DNA from: Moniliella sp. 'wahieum' | Taxonomy: Eukaryota > Basidiomycota > Moniliellomycetes > Moniliellales > Moniliellaceae | Direction of reading: 5' to 3' | Assembly (NCBI GenBank): GCA_003971905.1 | Contig: RSEE01000074.1 | Span: 62,001 to 126,000, forward strand | DNA length: 64,000 bases | Shown: in pieces, positions 61,893 to 64,000 of the stretch | Position numbering within the stretch: position 1 is the stretch's first letter | Layout of the letters: each line of letters begins with the position of its first letter | Notes under the pieces: model-generated | What the model saw: only the letters and a program-made list of their open reading frames with translations | The model's database searches: none | Told to the model about the DNA's origin: nothing | Made by a program: the position numbers and the translations under genes

Positions 61893-62049
61893 GACTGAGT
61901 TACTGAGTACTACTGAGTTGGCAGTAAGCGTTAGGGAGGCGTGGCTCTCGTGGCTCGTGGGGAGCGAACGCAGGTGTGGGAGGGACCATAGGCGGCAAAC
62001 GCGTGGGAGACGAGGAAAAATACCTACCGCGGTGGTACTCAGTACTCAC
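61893..62049. promoter_or_regulatory. ACTGAGT/ACTCAGT cluster upstream of the GMC oxidoreductase
   Basis: GACTGAGTTACTGAGTAC and CTACTGAGTTG lie at 61893-61920, and ACTCAGTACTCAC at 62037-62049. The twelve-base word ACTCAGTACTCA is shared exactly with the region before the SSK2-like gene. The intervening and following sequence up to 62560 shows no gene. Confidence 0.4.
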
Positions 62050-62567
62050 GCCCCTTGTTACATGGAGTTCTCCCGGGGCCTTCCGGGGGTGGGAAGGGGC
62101 GGGATGGTTGCTTCTGGGCATAGCACATGCATGTCACATGGGCTGTCGGGCGGAGTGGGACCTGTATGGGAAGGGGTAGGGGATAATGGTGTGCAGGACA
62201 GTGCTGGGTGGCGGCGAGAGTTGGCCGCGGGTGGAGGCGCTTCGCGGCGAGGCAACCAAGAGCTGAGCTCAGCGGCTCAGCAGCCGCCAGGCGGACGGGT
62301 GAGGCGATGGGTGATGGAACATGGGGTATTGAAAGTGGCACGCCTGGCGAAGCACTCTAACGCGGGCCCGCACCAGCGCAGTGTGTGGGCCAGCGCAGCG
62401 CCCGCGAAAGCAGCCGCGGCAAGCGGCAGATAGCACCCACACACTGCCCTCGTGCGGGGCGCGTTGGGTCTGAGGAGGCCTGAGCGTCTGAGCTTGCGTA
62501 TTTTTTTTGACTTGGCCGTTTGTCCTCCGTCGGGCAAACTCCGCTTCTGCGTCAGCCAAGACAACGA

Positions 62568-62573
62568 TATAAA
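62568..62573 (+). promoter_or_regulatory. TATA box of the GMC oxidoreductase
   Basis: TATAAA within GATATAAACC lies about 66 bases before the presumed ATG, in GC-rich surroundings. Confidence 0.45.
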
Positions 62574-62633
62574 CCCCCGCCCAAGCGCTCTGGCCGCCGA
62601 GCTGCCATCCCACATCCCCCGCTCTCTCGCCCC

Positions 62634-64000
62634 ATGCGTCCACAACGCTGCTGCTGCTGCTGCCCGGCTGGCGACCATCAGCGGCCACCTCGCTCCGCCC
62701 AAGACTGGCGACCGCCTCGAGTTTGACTATGGTACGTGTCCTCTAGCCTCCCATTCCCCTCCGCGATCAGTGCTGTTGTAGCTGACCCTGCTCTCTTGCC
62801 AGTCATTGTCGGGGGAGGCACTGCTGGTGCTGTGTTGGCCAACCGGTTGACCGAGAACAAGAATGTCAGCGTCGCCGTCATCGAGGGTGGCCCTCGGACG
62901 TGGGCCTGGACGTGCCCTCAACCTGGGCCGTGGCTGGAGATGCTCGAGGGCCCCTACGACTACAACTACCACCACCGAGCAGCCCCGTGGCAACAGCAAC
63001 ATCCACCACAGTCGCGCCCGTGTCCTCGGTGGCTGCTCGAGCCACAACACCCTCATCTCCTTCCGTCCGCTCAAGGAGGACCTGGACTGGTGGGCTCAGC
63101 AACACAACTGCCCCTCGTGGGCCGCGAGCAAGATCCAGCCGTACGGCGATAAGCTCAAGCTCAACACGGTGCCTGTCCAAGGGCAGCACCGCAACGAGAT
63201 ACGCGGGATTGGGTTGCTGCCACCAGCACCGCATGCAATGCTCCCATCATGCCCGACTTTAACGCTGCCATTGTTCAAACGACGGATTGCGCCTGCCAAC
63301 GGCAATGGTGTTGGCTTCCTTTCGATCAGTTACGATCCCTACAACCACGACCGCAGCAGCGCCTCAACCGCCTACCTGCACCCCATCATGCCCCATGCGG
63401 TCGGAGTGCTCGTCGCAACCTGCACTTCTCGAGACCTGGGCCGAGAAGCTGGTCTTTGACCGTCCGACGCCAAGCGCGTCAGTGGCGTCCAATGCGTGAG
63501 CGGGGTGGAGCAGAGTCGGTTCAGCATTCATGCCAAGCACGACGTGATTGTGTGTGCGGGCGCGATTGACTCGCCACGTCTGCTGTTGCTCAGTGGCATT
63601 GGCCCTGCGGCCGAGTCAGCAAGGTGGGTGTTCCCGTCAAGCATGACTTGCCGGTGTGGGCAAGCACTTGTCCGACCACCCCGAGACCATCTGCATGTGG
63701 TCGGTGGCTGAAAAGGATGCGCCAAGCCAGACGAGACGGTGATGACCTCCGATGCCGCCTTCTTCCTCGCGTGCCGTCCGAATTCGAGCCGAGCCAGAAC
63801 TGCACAAGAAGCAACCGAACTGATGGCGCACTGCTACCAAGTCGTCTTTGGCATGAACCTGGAACCGATGGGGTACAAGTTGCCCACCTATGCCTTTTGC
63901 ATGAGCCCAACCCCGTTCCCAGGCGCGCGGCGAGCTGACCCTGGCCAGCAGCAACCCGCAAGACAAGCCCTAAGCGACTTAATATTTGAGGACGAGCGCA
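62634..64000 (+). CDS. GMC (glucose-methanol-choline) family FAD oxidoreductase, partial at right edge
   Basis: This is an FAD-dependent alcohol oxidase or dehydrogenase. The FAD-binding fold is FDYVIVGGGTAGAVLANRLT followed by NVSVAVIEGG. GMC signature 1 appears as HSRARVLGGCSSHNTLIS, and signature 2 as HDVIVCAGAIDSPRLLLLSG with IGPA. Later parts are VGVPVKHDLP, YQVVFGMNLEPMGYKLPTYA and GELTLASSNPQDKP, so only the last part of the protein, including the catalytic His/Asn region, lies beyond the edge. An intron at 62732-62802 (71 nt) splits the Val codon of FDYVIV. The start is taken as ATG 62634 (MRP, then one base shift into NAAAAAARLATISGH); this is tentative. No secretion signal is evident, so it may be intracellular, like choline dehydrogenase or aryl-alcohol oxidase relatives. 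The substrate cannot be told. At least six frame changes are needed, in keeping with the rest of the window. Confidence 0.8.

Overview
This window is nuclear DNA of a fungus. It is GC-rich, with genes on both strands and short spliceosomal introns, mostly 60-115 nt with GT...AG ends and one of 247 nt. Several genes belong to families that are typical of or confined to fungi: a ribosome-bound Ssb Hsp70, an SSK2-type HOG-pathway MAPKKK, the mitochondrial import factor Pam17 and an Msn2/4-type two-finger regulator. I cannot name the species. The high GC, the intron-containing genes and a retained centrin are compatible with an early-diverging lineage, but that is inference.

Layout, left to right: a partial SP/TP-rich protein (minus strand); long-chain acyl-CoA synthetase (2.1-4.3 kb); PP2A catalytic subunit (5.0-6.1 kb); a gene-free stretch; the SSK2-like MAPKKK (7.9-13.1 kb); ribosomal protein uL5/RPL11, divergent from an EXPERA-like membrane protein (13.9-15.6 kb); a chaperone block from 15.7 to 26.5 kb holding an Ssz1/HSPA14-like Hsp70, a cytosolic Ssa Hsp70 ending in EEVD, an Msn2/4-type zinc-finger regulator and an Ssb Hsp70; mitochondrial uS2m/MRP4; a SWI1-like ARID protein with long Q-rich tracts (29.5-34.9 kb); a small protein with a C-terminal membrane segment, divergent from centrin/CDC31; another gene-free stretch; the complete VPS15 (42.4-47.9 kb); a CorA-type transporter with a histidine-rich insert (48.8-52.7 kb); two secreted-protein genes (53.9-56.7 kb); a GNAT acetyltransferase; PAM17 divergent from CKS1; and a GMC oxidoreductase that runs off the right edge.

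Nearly every long reading frame is interrupted by one-base insertions or deletions although the protein on both sides is highly conserved. PP2A, Ssa, Ssb, centrin, Cks1 and VPS15 all show this, often at short homopolymers. I read it as residual assembly error and give each gene as one feature spanning the frame changes. Coordinates of starts, stops and introns were read by eye. Where a start depends on a frame jump, the entry says so.

The items I would look at first are these. The CorA-type transporter has GIN in place of GMN and a His-rich cytosolic segment. A shared promoter motif set (TAGGGTTGC, CTGCGGC, CATCATGCATCA, with TCACGTGAC at SSB) lies upstream of both RPL11 and SSB. Three functionally different Hsp70s and a stress-type regulator are grouped in 11 kb. 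A secreted protein is built from W-x-x-HA-x-S repeats. I recognised no transposon, viral element, CRISPR array, rRNA or tRNA.
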